NCBI GenBank assembly: GCA_030704615.1
Contig: CM060732.1
Coordinates: 27,280,001-27,344,000 of the forward strand
Length of the DNA: 64,000 nt
Direction of reading: 5' to 3'
Source of the DNA: Takakia lepidozioides
Taxonomy: Eukaryota; Streptophyta; Takakiopsida; Takakiales; Takakiaceae
Of this stretch, positions 34,123 to 44,665 are shown in pieces. Below the pieces are notes generated by a model that was not told the origin of the DNA, did no database searches, and saw only the letters and a program-made list of their open reading frames with translations. The position numbers and the translations under genes are program-made. Numbering within the stretch: position 1 is the first letter of the stretch; every line of letters begins with the position of its first letter.

Positions 34123-37100
34123 GTTATCGCAAAGATCGTTCCGAAGCTTGGATCAGGCACATGCTGCTCCCACAGCTACCTGAGCTCCCCCAAAATAAGG
34201 CCGGTCTTGAAAAGGTATTGTTCCCTGAGCAGCATCGGAAGCTTCCTGTAACGCCGCAGACCTATGAGTATGTATCAGCAACAATGCCCGAGTTGGCGGC
34301 GAATGTTTTAATCGAGACAGATGGTTCAAGACTTCCTTGTTTAGTGTGAGCCTTCCTATCGCGCCAACTTGAGGAGATAGTCACCGAGATACAAACATCG
34401 TTCCTCGTTGCATGCGGCGGCTTGCAAGAGTTCTTTGGCGTTTTCAAGCAATATGTGGCCGGTTTTAAGGTCACGTTTTCATTCAATTCTACTGACAGGG
34501 CGCGGTACAGTTTCTCCCAAACTACTGCACACAGGACAAGGCCTGATACGATTGGCATAGCCTTTGGATGCACCTTCCTAGTAGGTGAAGACAAGGTTGG
34601 CAACTTGCATGCAGCTGAAGGCGATCTTCGTTCTAAGATGAGGTCGCTTAATCCGATGTTTTATGGGGAATTGAAATTTATTCTAGGCTACATAGCAGCA
34701 GGCACTGAATTTCAGTGGGTGTATATCGGCAGGAGAGGTCCAAAGGAGTTGTATCCAGTGGGTCGACGTCTTAACCTATCAGATATTTCTGATCGCTGCC
34801 ATTTTTTACTCGGCGTAGGCTATGCCTTCCAGCTAATGAAGAAAATGCATGACTCTGTTCCGGTAGTCCCAGGTCGCCGTGCCATGTTTTCTATGGAAAA
34901 GTCACCGGATGGAAGGAGGAGTATTTACTTTTATGATGACAAAGTGGCGAAGCACATTAGAGACTTTTCTAGTTATAGTGCTGACCAGGGGACGGATATT
35001 ACCGTGATAAAGAGGGCTTATGTTGCTGCGAGAACATGTAAGTTTCTGCCGCAGATGGTGGCATTGCCTGTCGAAACTGCTCATGGATCCTACAGAGTTG
35101 AGTTTGGTCCTCTTGGATACCAATGCAGATTGGAGTCTGAAGAGGAATGCAGGTGGATGGCTCAGTGTGTCTGCCGAGCCTTATGTATCCTCCACAGTGC
35201 GGGCCTGGTGCACAGGGATATCCGACTCCCAAATATTGTGCGCCTTTCAGATACAGATTTCATGCTCATCGACCTCGAATCTGTAGCAGATTTTCCTTTC
35301 AAATTGTTTGATGGATTTCAGCCTTTCTCAGCCTGGTCTCCGGAGATGTGTGAGGGCAACCAGTATACGCCCTTTTCAGACATGTATAGTGTTGGCAAAC
35401 TCCTGGATGAGTATATCCCCGTTGCAAGGACAGCACATGCTGAAGACTTTATAAGGAAGCTCACTGACAAACAACTCAGTTCATTACAGGCATTACAACA
35501 TCCTTGGCTATCAGAGCTCATGCTGTGGGTTTATCCTAATTCATCTCTCATTTTGTGACCTTGATGTTTGCTGATGTTTGCTGATGTTTGTGCAAGTTGG
35601 TAAAACCTTGTCCTTAGTTGCTACATGTTTGAGGCTCAGCTCTTAAATCTGCAATTGGATTCTCTTTAACCTATATTCTCTGATTGACCTTTTGTACACT
35701 GTTTAATGGCACCTCCAGTTTTTCACATAATTCTAGATGATCTAATCAAATAGACTAAAAAGAATGAGAGGTAATTGTTGCTGGCCAAATGAGAGGGAAT
35801 CCCAGAAAACTGGAGCTGTTGGAATTCATTCTGATTGCACTGTAATTCTTGGTAAAAGGCGAAAGAGTTGTCTGCTCTGAGCTGGGCATCCCGCTTATTT
35901 GGTCTGCGGTTCTTGCTTAAGCTTGTAGCAAAGTGGTTGTCTAATATGTTGGATGTGTCGTTTGCAGGAGTTTTGACTCGAGGCGGTGGAAGCGACTGTT
36001 GATGCACTTGCTGCTGTGCACTTTTTCATGGGGACATTCGATGCCCTAATATCTTGGTTGATTTTAGGGGGCATTAAGGTGTTTGTTTGATCGATTTTGG
36101 TATTTCACGACCCATCACCAGTACTGAAGATCGCAAGAGGGAGTGTGTGCAACTGGAAGTCATGTTGGAACATGTGCAGAAACTCGGCGATCTTGCTCAT
36201 AGGGAGGGCATCCCTGCTGGGCGTGTACACTGAATATTGATATGTGCAGAATGTTGCTACGAAGAACTTAGTTCTTGGAGACAAGTGTTGCTGGTTTTAT
36301 TTTTGGAAACCCATGAACCTCATTCTGCTATCATGTACTCTAGGAGAATGAACCAGAGATTCTTGTACCCAGAGTGTATAGAGGTTTTTTTGGTCAAGGT
36401 CCAATAGATCTGTACAGTGACAGCACTGTTTTTCTTAATGTTTAGGAGATGTCTTTGTTGGCCTTACTGGATTTTTTGGACTCTGCAGATAGCCTTGGCC
36501 ATGACAGCCTCAGTTAGTGACTCCATGATTTCAAATTCGAGTCAGCAATCCCTTGATGCACTCTTATCTTGTTCTCCGGCACGTCGTGTTGAATGTTGCC
36601 ATTGAGGCAGGATTTGACCTCCGCAACTGCATAGGTGGTTTCACCAATTCTGAGAACATCCCTGTTTCTGAGCTTCCCGTGTAATCGTGATTCCATGTTG
36701 AACTCACAGTTCACTCTTCAAGCTTAGCTTTCCATCAGATAACGCAGATGTGATAAAGACAACTAAAACTTCCGTTTCAGTTTTCGCTCGAGTAAACAAG
36801 ATATTCATTTTTGTTGATGTGTCATTATTATTCCTCGGAACAAAACAAGAAAAGAGAAAGGCACTTCATTGTATATGAAACCAGAGGCTGTTTATAGAGC
36901 AGTACTTTCAATTTGACAACAACGTTGTTTCATGCTATAAATTTCAAATGCTAAAAATTTCACTAAGTTTATGAAAAACAAAGATATTGCTTCAATGCTG
37001 AATCAAAATGGGGGGTTTAGGGTGAAGTACCCTAAACCCTAAAACTTTTGAGGACTATGGTGGTTTGTTTAGATTAAAATCTATAATGAATCAGACCACG

Positions 37101-37358
37101 GTTTCTTGAAACTCTAACTAGGAGGCACTAACAAGCCAACCCCTACAAGTGTCTACTTAAAGGTAATCCATCAGTCGCACCAAGATAATATTTGTAAAGG
37201 ACACTCTGAAAGATAGCCCTCTGAACTCACAAATTCGAACCCCAAAGTTCAAGACATGTGGAGAGGTTCAGAAGTTTATTGCATGTACTAACCATGCTAA
37301 GTATAAGCAGCAGTAGAATGATACAATTTCTATAATTGACCGTACAAATTTTAGGCTT
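33878..37358 (+). repeat. Segmental duplication, copy 2
   Basis: This is the direct duplicate of 7244-10730, with scattered substitutions and a few 1-6 bp indels only outside the coding exon. The copies diverge abruptly after TTTTAGGCTT at 37358. Confidence 0.9.
34123..35558 (+). pseudogene. Duplicate kinase exon with a nonsense codon
   Basis: This is near-identical to 7490-8925 with the same length and acceptor (CAAGCAG|GT, phase 1). A single G-to-T change makes TGA at 34347-34349, about 75 codons into the exon, before the nuclease-like and kinase motifs. The rest of the frame is intact to the stop at 35558. The 34422-35558 part could only be translated from an internal start. Differences at other sites are few, so the inactivation is recent. 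Confidence 0.8.
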
Positions 37359-38020
37359 TCTCATTGGACCAACAATGCCCAAGGATGTGAAACCACAATC
37401 GGGAAAAGTGAATGATGGCCCTCAAATCATGTAGAAGGAACTTAATGAAATTTAGTCTTCAACTTGACTTGGTGCAAGAGCCAGACTCCCTTAGCCTGTA
37501 AAAGTAGACAAGGGTAGAAACATAAATGAGTAGAACTGACCAAGAATTGCCAAGAGTCCCTAGAATCCTGCACCAAAAACTTGCACAATGAGTAACTAAG
37601 AGAACATGCCAAAATTAACTGCCTTGAACATTACATTCAATTTTCCAAGCTCATTCTATAGAATACCAATACCTTTTTAGCTTACTAAAAAATTGAATAT
37701 GAAACATAAACAACCACAACGAGCTCTGAGAGATCCGACCTCCAAAGCTCCAAACCAGGGCGAGGTCTACATGCAAACAAGGGCATTTAGCATAATTGTA
37801 TCACGAAGCTTGGCAAGTCATTCAAAATTGGGTGATCATTCGGTTGACCTGATCACTCTTAAATACAAGTGGTGATCGCTCAACAAATATACAAGATTAT
37901 GTAAGGATCTCCACAGCAGTACTGAAGGGACCCCAACCCTCTTTGCCCATCGTTTATTGCAGTTGCCACCTCTTGCAACCTTTCAACCTCTACCTCTTTA
38001 CTTGCCACTTTCTACCTGCT
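37359..38020. other. No gene seen
   Basis: Unique-looking moderately AT-rich DNA between the segmental duplication and the inverted Penelope unit. The 60-codon frame at 37693-37875 has no motif. Confidence 0.4.
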
Positions 38021-38026
38021 CTAACC

Positions 38027-38425
38027 TAAACCCTAAACCTTAACTCATTCCTTATTCTATAATGAAAAGCTAGTTTGGCAACATTTTAGGGTTTAGGGTT
38101 CAGGGTTCACAGAAAGTGTCAAAACAAATGTAGCAGTACAACGTGGATGCACCGGGTGCAAAATAAACACAATCCGGGCAAACAAGTTTTTAGGGAGGCC
38201 TGTTATGCACCCCTGGAAAAATTTCAGATCCTGTGAATCAAACCTAAAAAGAGAGATCCCGAGAGACAGGAAACTAGAATAGAAGTATGTGAGGTGTCCT
38301 GAAATGCAATTGCAAACCTATGCAATAGGCAAAAGTGCGTATGAGAACTATTTCACTGGATGCACAGGAGAATATAACCCTATCTCTATTTTGTAAGAGA
38401 ATGGACACACTAGGAACAACACTTT
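38027..38425 (-). repeat. Penelope terminal unit E with telomeric repeats (inverted)
   Basis: CCTAAACCCTAAACC at 38027-38041 and TTTTAGGGTTTAGGGTT at about 38084 bracket the start. The block then reads as the reverse complement of unit D (GCACCGGGTGCA, AAACAAGTTTTTAGGG, TGAGAACTATTTCACTGGATGCACAGGAG) to CCTAGGAACAAC at about 38420, where the NTPase-nuclease gene begins. Confidence 0.75.
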
Positions 38426-38429
38426 CACT

Positions 38430-39843
38430 GTAGTGCTGGATGAAGCGCAGGTGTTGGGAAGGAAAAATGTAAATGACTATGAATCCCCCGATACGAAAGA
38501 GCTAAGGTCCATTTTTTCTCCGTTGATCAAAGCCCTAGTGGGGCCATCTATGGCGTTGCCAAAGCAGAAAGTATTTGTTGCTGGTACAGGTGTCAGCTTT
38601 TTAAAGCTGGAAGCGGACATAGGTTCGCTGATTGCAAAAGAAGGGGGTGGTGGCCCGGTTCAATTTTCTTCTGCTCCATTTTCTTCATGGACAGATGTGC
38701 GTCAGGTTCTGAAATTCTGCAGCGAGTACCTGAAGCTAGAGGATGATCATATGGAGGACAATGCCCAGTATCTGCTGGAAAAGTTCAGAGGCCGTCGAAG
38801 GTGTTTGGTAAGTTGTGTCGAGCGCCTTCTAAGGAAGGCTGGAGGAAGATGGGATATAACGGTAGTAGACAACTATTTCAAGGAAATCACAAGCAACACC
38901 AATGACAGCACTTCCATTTATTATGCTGTGAGAGCTCTGTGTGGAGCAAAAGGAACATTTGTCCTGAAAGAAGAATCATTCAATGGTGCTTCCTTGGTGC
39001 AAAGAATAGGAACCTCCTTTGCCTATGCAGGGAGGGGAGAACATACCGTTTCAACGGACGGAGACATGACTTTGCTCGAGTGTGGCCTTGGACAGCTACA
39101 CCATTCAACAGGTTCCCAATTCACTTTCTCTATAGTCAAACCGACAGTCCATCATAGCATCATGAACTATTTGACGATCAACCATTCATTTGAGAAATCA
39201 CTTAAAGACTACATGGTTGATTGCAAGGATGATCCCAGTGCAATGGGTAGGGCATGGGAGAAACTTTTCACAGTTCATGTGGCCAAGCTGTTTGACGGCA
39301 CAAAATTGTTGGCCGATATGTGCTGTTTCAAAGAATGCAACCCTGCCTCCAAAATTCGCAAGGGACAAGCCAACGATTACCGGTGAAGGTGAAGGAGTGT
39401 GGAGGGAGTCATATAGGATCCACACCGTAAGTAAATTTCTTGATGCTGAAGAGAAATCTCGTCCGCCATGCCTCATTTTTTACGACAGATCTGGAGCTGA
39501 TGTTCTTTTTGTTGTGAGACTTGGGAATTTGAAGATTCCTGTCTTCTGTCAACTGAAGCTGCGATCTGAGGTGCAGTGGGCTAGAGCAGTGGCAACTACA
39601 GATCTGGAACAGATATACAAGAATAGTTCCGAGTCCAAAACAAGGGCGCTTGCCGCATGCAAAGATGGTTGCATCAGCTTGGTAGTTGCCTATCCTGCAA
39701 AGAAGCCAGCTAAACTCCAATCTGAATGCCAAGATAATCGTTTAATTGGCTATATTGGACAGGTAGAAGCGGAGGATTTGTTTGACCGTGTGTTATGTGA
39801 TTTCTTACGTTCTATCAAGGAGTGGCGGGGACAAATTTTGTGA
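38430..39843 (+). pseudogene. Truncated NTPase-nuclease protein, Crinkler/RHS type
   Basis: The first frame starts abruptly at VLDEAQVLGRK (a Walker B-like LDEAQ, 38436-38450), so the P-loop half is missing. The frame runs through an NTPase-like C-terminal helical region to a stop at about 39384. A second frame continues to 39843 with a restriction-endonuclease-like block: D near 39484 in FYDRSGADVLF and the QLK at about 39550-39558 in PVFCQLKLRS. A one-base frame change between about 39340 and 39390 separates the two. NTPase plus REase-like nuclease is the common architecture of Crinkler and trypanosome RHS proteins; the match is by motif. The truncation coincides with the end of an inverted Penelope unit. 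Confidence 0.6.
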
Positions 39844-40473
39844 TGGCTCATGGAGTATTGAGAAGGTGAGATTCATTGGGATCCTGGCTCTATTTTTTTG
39901 TGTTTGGTGACATTTCTATATTCTCTTGTTGTTGTCACACCTTTCCACGCTATAGAAATATACTACTAAGTTAGACTGCTTCTGTATTCAACCATGGACC
40001 AACTTCAAGAACCTGTGAAAAAGGGACACAAATTAATGACAAGTATGTTTTCATGAACCAATCAATGAGTTCATCAGCTTTGTGTTACACTGATACGATG
40101 GTGTGACAAGTTTGCAGGATATTCCAGAATAATTTTGTTTCCAGGGGAGTCGGCAGGTCAATTGGTTCAACACCAAGGCGTGGTTGTGTGTTGTAGTGCA
40201 CTGGACATCAGGTGCCATTGAGAATTGAGATTAGGTGTGAATATTCTTGAAGTTGTGTTTTGGCTACACTTGGCGGTGAGTCAAGTGAACCAAATAGCGT
40301 TAAGATAGACTTCTACTAGGAGTTGTAGACCAGAGTTTTTCATATCATTGGAAGATGTGCATGCACTCTGAGTATCAGATTCCTTGTGTGTGTCGACGTT
40401 GGCTTCTCTGCAGTGATTTCCGTGATCACTTTTGATTTTTTGTGATTTACCATTCGGAAATTAAAAACCAACA
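39844..40473. other. 3' flank, no gene seen
   Basis: No open frame or RNA gene of interest. It is likely the 3' UTR and flank of the NTPase-nuclease gene. Confidence 0.4.
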
Positions 40474-40740
40474 GTCGGTAGCTCAGTTGGCTAAGTGCAC
40501 TAAGTGCGACCGAGGCGATTTTGGGGTCGAATCTTGCTACTGACGGGTGTGGCATACTCTTCTCCCCGGTTCTTGGTCCCGTTCCTATGCCTCGCGGTGC
40601 GGGTTACTGTGAAAGAGGTTATTTTCTCCTCTCACTGTTAAGGGGCCTGATTTGTGAGCTGTCGCTCCGAGGTGTTCCCCTTTTTTTTAGAAAAAACAAT
40701 AAAGTAAAACAAAATAAAAGAATAAATACAAATACGTGAA
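40474..40740 (+). mobile_element. tRNA-derived SINE, copy 1
   Basis: The head folds like a tRNA: GTCGGTA (40474-40480) pairs with TACTGAC (40538-40544) as a 7-bp acceptor stem. An A-box-like TAGCTCAGTTGG and a B-box-like GGGTCGAATC are both present. A tRNA-unrelated body (GGGTGTGGCATACTCTTC and following) leads to an A-rich tail from about 40690. A part copy lies at 41690-41800 and a related one at 51325-51515. Confidence 0.75.
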
Positions 40741-40779
40741 GAATACAAATATATGAAGAGGTACAAATACATGAAGAAA

Positions 40780-40813
40780 TCAAAAGTGCTTTTTATTTCG
40801 GAACAAAGGGAGT
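40780..40813. repeat. Possible Stowaway-like MITE end
   Basis: TTTATTTCGGAACAAAGGGAGTA resembles the inverted terminal sequence of plant Stowaway MITEs (TACTCCCTCCGT-type in reverse). No matching opposite end was found nearby, so this may be chance or a solo fragment. Confidence 0.3.
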
Positions 40814-40979
40814 AAAAGATGAAAACCATTATTTAGAGTTCACCTTATTTGTGTCACTATGCACTAGTAATGTACAAGTCAAAAAATTTAATGTAAGACA
40901 TTGATATATAGTGACCTACAAAGTTGCACAAATAGCTGGGTGATTTTTACATTTTAGAGCCGGGCTGCATGCAGGGGCG

Positions 40980-41650
40980 GGCTGCCCTTCAATTTTCTTA
41001 GAGCCCAACTAAACCGGCAAATCGCAGATCTCATAACGGGGCACTGCCACCTCGTGCATGTCAGGAAACGGGCCCTCCACTTGCTGACTGGAGAATGTCT
41101 GTCTCTGCGTTGCAAGGGAAACTCCGCTTCAAGGTTTTTAGTCGGTGCTCTTCTTTCCAATTCCATACCACCTTGCAATCTTTGCGTTCCTCTCCTGTTT
41201 TTCATTTGTTTTTGTTTTGATTCTCCACTGCACTCACACGCCACATTTTCATGTATTTCGTTTCTGTCACCCCAACATTTCCTCTCCAAGCATTTATTGC
41301 TCAATTCCCTGTCTCCGATTGCATAGGGGTTCTTGCAACCCTAGCTGTCCGTGCATAGGGCCATGGACGAGGAGGATGCGGATCTTGATTGTGGCTTTCG
41401 TTTCGATCGTTGTTCGGGAAGCGCAAGCGGACCAGTCAAAGGCGGAGAGCGGCTGTGCTCGGCGATTTAGGCAGGAGTCCTCATATGCAGTATCACGCTC
41501 TGTCTTTCGTCCGTGAGGTATTCCACAATGGCAATCGTTCGAAAATTGAGCATAGTTTCCGATTTTGTGATTGAAGTGAAACCTAATTTTTTTGCTGTTG
41601 TAAAAAATAAGGTGGTCGTACCAAAATAAGTGATATATTAATCATTGGGC
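40980..41650. other. No supported gene
   Basis: Overlapping short frames occur on both strands (for example 41054-41326). The CT-rich plus strand gives leader-like hydrophobic translations, but no motif or splice model supports a protein. Confidence 0.35.
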
Positions 41651-41685
41651 ATAGTTACTACTATTAGAATGGTCAAGTTTTTGTA

Positions 41686-41815
41686 TAAGTGCACTAAGTG
41701 CGACCGAGACGATTCTGGGGTCGAATCTTGCTACTGACGGGTGTGGCATACTCTTCTCCCCGGTTCCTGGGTGGTGTCCCGTTCCTACGAGTCTTCTCAT
41801 ATGTTTTTTTTGTTG
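41686..41815 (+). mobile_element. tRNA-derived SINE, 5'-truncated copy 2
   Basis: From AAGTGCACTAAGTGCGACCG through GGGGTCGAATCTTGCTACTG and GGTGTGGCATACTCTTCTCC this matches copy 1 with few changes. It lacks the A-box part and has a short insertion in the body. Confidence 0.7.
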
Positions 41816-41929
41816 ATATATTTCTGTCACATGCACATAGAACTTTTAGATCAGGGCCAGAAACTCACAATGTCAGAAACAAGCTCCCTCTCCACAGGAG
41901 AGAAGACTCGGTCTGCTCCCAGGTTAAAT

Positions 41930-42344
41930 ACAAAAGAAAGCAAGGTACAAGACAGAATGCTGAACAAGGAGTCCAAACGCAGCTACTCTAAGGTGGTAAA
42001 CAAACAAAGAGAGATGACGAGCTCCCGAGTCATTGACAAAGACCACATTGTTTGGGAATTTACCTTGTCCATATGACAACCACTTGTGCATCTCTGCGTA
42101 AGGAAACAACCTTCCTGGTAGCACATCAAACATGTGAGCTCAATCTACGGGCCTGGAATGCAAAGGTATGAAAACAGGCGATTCGCATCAACATCAACAA
42201 TAACGTCTAAATGAGGTGGCAAAGAGATCTAGCAGCTCAAAATGGCAGACCGGGCAGATCAGACGCATTGTGCGTGTACACGCGCTGAATTCATGTGGAG
42301 TCGACCGATGAGATTATGACCAGACAAACCAATATGGGAGAAGC
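41930..42344 (-). pseudogene. PRIM1: Duplicated primase exon 2 region
   Basis: This matches 885-1310 at over 90% identity. Exon 2 (42064-42114) is intact with both splice sites and one change, Thr to Ala, in RLFPYAEM. Exons 1 and 3 are absent. The match stops at 42344, immediately before the sequence adjoining the gypsy element. Confidence 0.8.
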
Positions 42345-43063
42345 ATAAACTCATGCATATATAACCTCATCACTCAAATACAAGTCAAGCCAAGTGCACC
42401 CCACGCCATGGGGAATCCACACTACGGCGCCATAGCTAGGCGCGGTGAGGCTCAACTCGAGAAAGATGAGCCTCCCGCGCTTGCCGTGAAGATAACCACT
42501 CCACTAAATCTGCCTTGACCCCTGGATTGACACTTGGGCCAATCCCAAATGTCAATATGTAAAAGCTAGCTATTTCCTAGCTAGTTTCACACTAGTGGTA
42601 AAATAACTTGACAGCTGTCGTGCGCATACATATCGCTACACAACTACATCGCTGTCCAAAACCACACAACACATGTGTACACCACACACAAGTATACCAC
42701 TAGTCTACCACTAGTCCAGCCACTAGTCCAACCACTAGGCTACAACTAGTCAGTCACTAGGCTGCCACTACGCTGCCCACTATGGCAGTCACTAGTCCAC
42801 ACAATCGCCCCCCTAGCTGGTGCTTAGGTCCCTCTAAGTCCAGGTAGCCACAAGATGTGATAGTGACCATAGCCTCACTAAGTCCTCCACCACTATCCCT
42901 ACTACACTCAAACTCGATAGATCAAGAGGCCGGGTGCAAGAGTTGCCCCATCGTTAGTCGCCGTCTTGCAACCTGTGAACTTGAGCTTGGGATCTCATGT
43001 ATTGACTCCTATGAGCTTGGCCTCCCATGTCTTGTTAGCTGCCTCCAGTCATGTCCACTGCCA
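42345..43063 (-). other. 3' region of the gypsy element with CCACTAGTC repeats
   Basis: About ten copies of (C)CACTAG(T/G)C occur between 42690 and 42800. A purine tract on the element strand (AGGGGGGCGA, 42803-42812) would suit a polypurine tract, placing a candidate 3' LTR at about 42360-42802. I cannot find a matching 5' LTR to the right of the gag frame, so LTR boundaries are unproven. Confidence 0.4.
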
Positions 43064-44665
43064 CTATCCCAAGCAGTGTGGACACAACCAATCTCTGTCA
43101 GGAACCTTCTCAAGAGGTGGTGTCAAGCATCCCATATGCCAACCCCTTGAGCATCGATCACACACTAGCATGGTGGCTGCCCCTTTGGCAGACCCACAGA
43201 GCATGCACCTCAAACCTGCAGGTACCACTGCCAAGTTTGGGTCAACTCTGCCATCGACATTGGGAAGGTGACATGGCGCACAATTACGCACATGGTCCTT
43301 CCAAGTCATGCCATCCCGACCCTCCAAGATCAGGACTCCTGAGGGCAACACCTCTTGAACCCTCAGAATAACACGCCCTGCAGTAACATCCAGAGTCGTA
43401 GGAGCAGTCTGCTGCAAATAAACATAGTCACCAGGGCTAAACCTCCGAACCCTAGGACGATAGCCTCCACCACGTATAGTGGCATACCTCAACGTATCAC
43501 GGTGCTGTGCAATGGCAAGGTTCTCAAAAGCCATGGGCATGACTTTCTTGAACAACTCTGCACGCTGATCACATGCATGTACCCACACGTCCGGATTGTC
43601 AAGGTTAAGGACTTGAGAAGTGTCTCTACGAATGGCTGCAGGCAAATCCGGCTCTCGGCCAAAGAGAAGGAAATATGGTGAGAAGGAGGTAAGTGATGCT
43701 TGTTTGCTGAACCTGTAGCCCATGGCTAACCAAGGAACCTGAAGATCCCAATCTCCTAGATGTCCCTTCTGCAAGCCATACTTGCGCAAACCCCTCTTCA
43801 CCGTCTGAACAACTCTCTCTGCCAAGCCACCGGCCTCAGGATGATCCCAAGAAGTGGTGCGGTGGTCTATCAAGGCTTTATCACACAAAGCCTGAAACTC
43901 CCCCAAGAACTCTCTCCCTTGGTCCGTGAGTACCTCAGCTGGAGCACCAAATCGGCTAAGCACACGATCCAAGAATGCATACGCAGCCCCCTCACTAACC
44001 TTGTCAGGCAATGGAACCAACTCAATCCACTTGGAGAAGTATTCCACCATTACCAACACATATCTGTGGTGACGCAAAGTCAGTGGCAACGGTCCTGCGA
44101 AGTCAAGACTCCACCTGTAGCCCAATCCCATGATTGGTAAAGGATGCAACTGTGGTGTAGGGGCGTTGAATGAAGCACGCACCCTATCACATACCATGCA
44201 CCTAGCCACGAACTGTTGCACCTCTGTATGCATACCACGCCACCAATACTGCCCTTGCAGTAAACTGTGAGTGCGTCGCACTCCAAAATGCCCCAACTCC
44301 TCATGGGCATGTCGCACTAATCGTGCACGCTGTGTGGGGTGAGGCACAATCCTCACCCAACCATCCTCCCACACTCGAAGTAGGTGTATCCCCTCCCACT
44401 TGAACCTCTTGGCTTGTTGCAGGATCCGATCCTTCTCCCTGGCAGTCACAGTGGCTGCCGTGTCTCCCGTGTGGAGGTAGCCCAACACAGCTGAATCCTC
44501 ATGTATATCTCTGGCACCACCTGGCTCATCACTAGCCTCAGGGTCTGGAGACACTCCGTCTACAGTCATCCCTATTGTAGGTCCAACCTGACCTCCCGAT
44601 GCCAAGACACACAAAAATGCAGATGCGTGCCATCCCGGCACCATCTCCTCGTCCGCCTCACCATG
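43064..44665 (-). CDS. Gypsy integrase with C-terminal PHD finger
   Basis: This 526-codon frame is uninterrupted. The HHCC domain (HAHEELGHFGVRR, then CMVCDRV) precedes the RNase-H-fold core: DFAGPLPL, TDQGREFLGEF and GLAERVVQTVKRG supply the D-D-E triad. A GPY/F-like region (RRFSPGDYVYLQQ) follows. The last 48 residues (43067-43210) are a PHD zinc finger with C4HC3 spacing: CMLC, CDRC, H near WHMGC, WLCPHC. PHD fingers read histone H3 tails, so this may replace the chromodomain used by chromoviruses to choose integration sites; that role is inference. Confidence 0.85.
   Translation of the reverse strand, partial: HGEADEEMVPGWHASAFLCVLASGGQVGPTIGMTVDGVSPDPEASDEPGGARDIHEDSAVLGYLHTGDTAATVTAREKDRILQQAKRFKWEGIHLLRVWEDGWVRIVPHPTQRARLVRHAHEELGHFGVRRTHSLLQGQYWWRGMHTEVQQFVARCMVCDRVRASFNAPTPQLHPLPIMGLGYRWSLDFAGPLPLTLRHHRYVLVMVEYFSKWIELVPLPDKVSEGAAYAFLDRVLSRFGAPAEVLTDQGREFLGEFQALCDKALIDHRTTSWDHPEAGGLAERVVQTVKRGLRKYGLQKGHLGDWDLQVPWLAMGYRFSKQASLTSFSPYFLLFGREPDLPAAIRRDTSQVLNLDNPDVWVHACDQRAELFKKVMPMAFENLAIAQHRDTLRYATIRGGGYRPRVRRFSPGDYVYLQQTAPTTLDVTAGRVILRVQEVLPSGVLILEGRDGMTWKDHVRNCAPCHLPNVDGRVDPNLAVVPAGLRCMLCGSAKGAATMLVCDRCSRGWHMGCLTPPLEKVPDRDWLCPHCLG

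Noticed and set aside
40474-40544. Possible functional tRNA gene
   Set aside because: The acceptor stem pairs, but the T-stem and anticodon arm do not fold cleanly, and the sequence continues into a repeated body with an A tail, as in a SINE.
42360-42802. Definite 3' LTR of the gypsy element
   Set aside because: A TG...CA-type block next to a purine tract is suggestive, but no second copy exists in the window, so it stays a candidate only.
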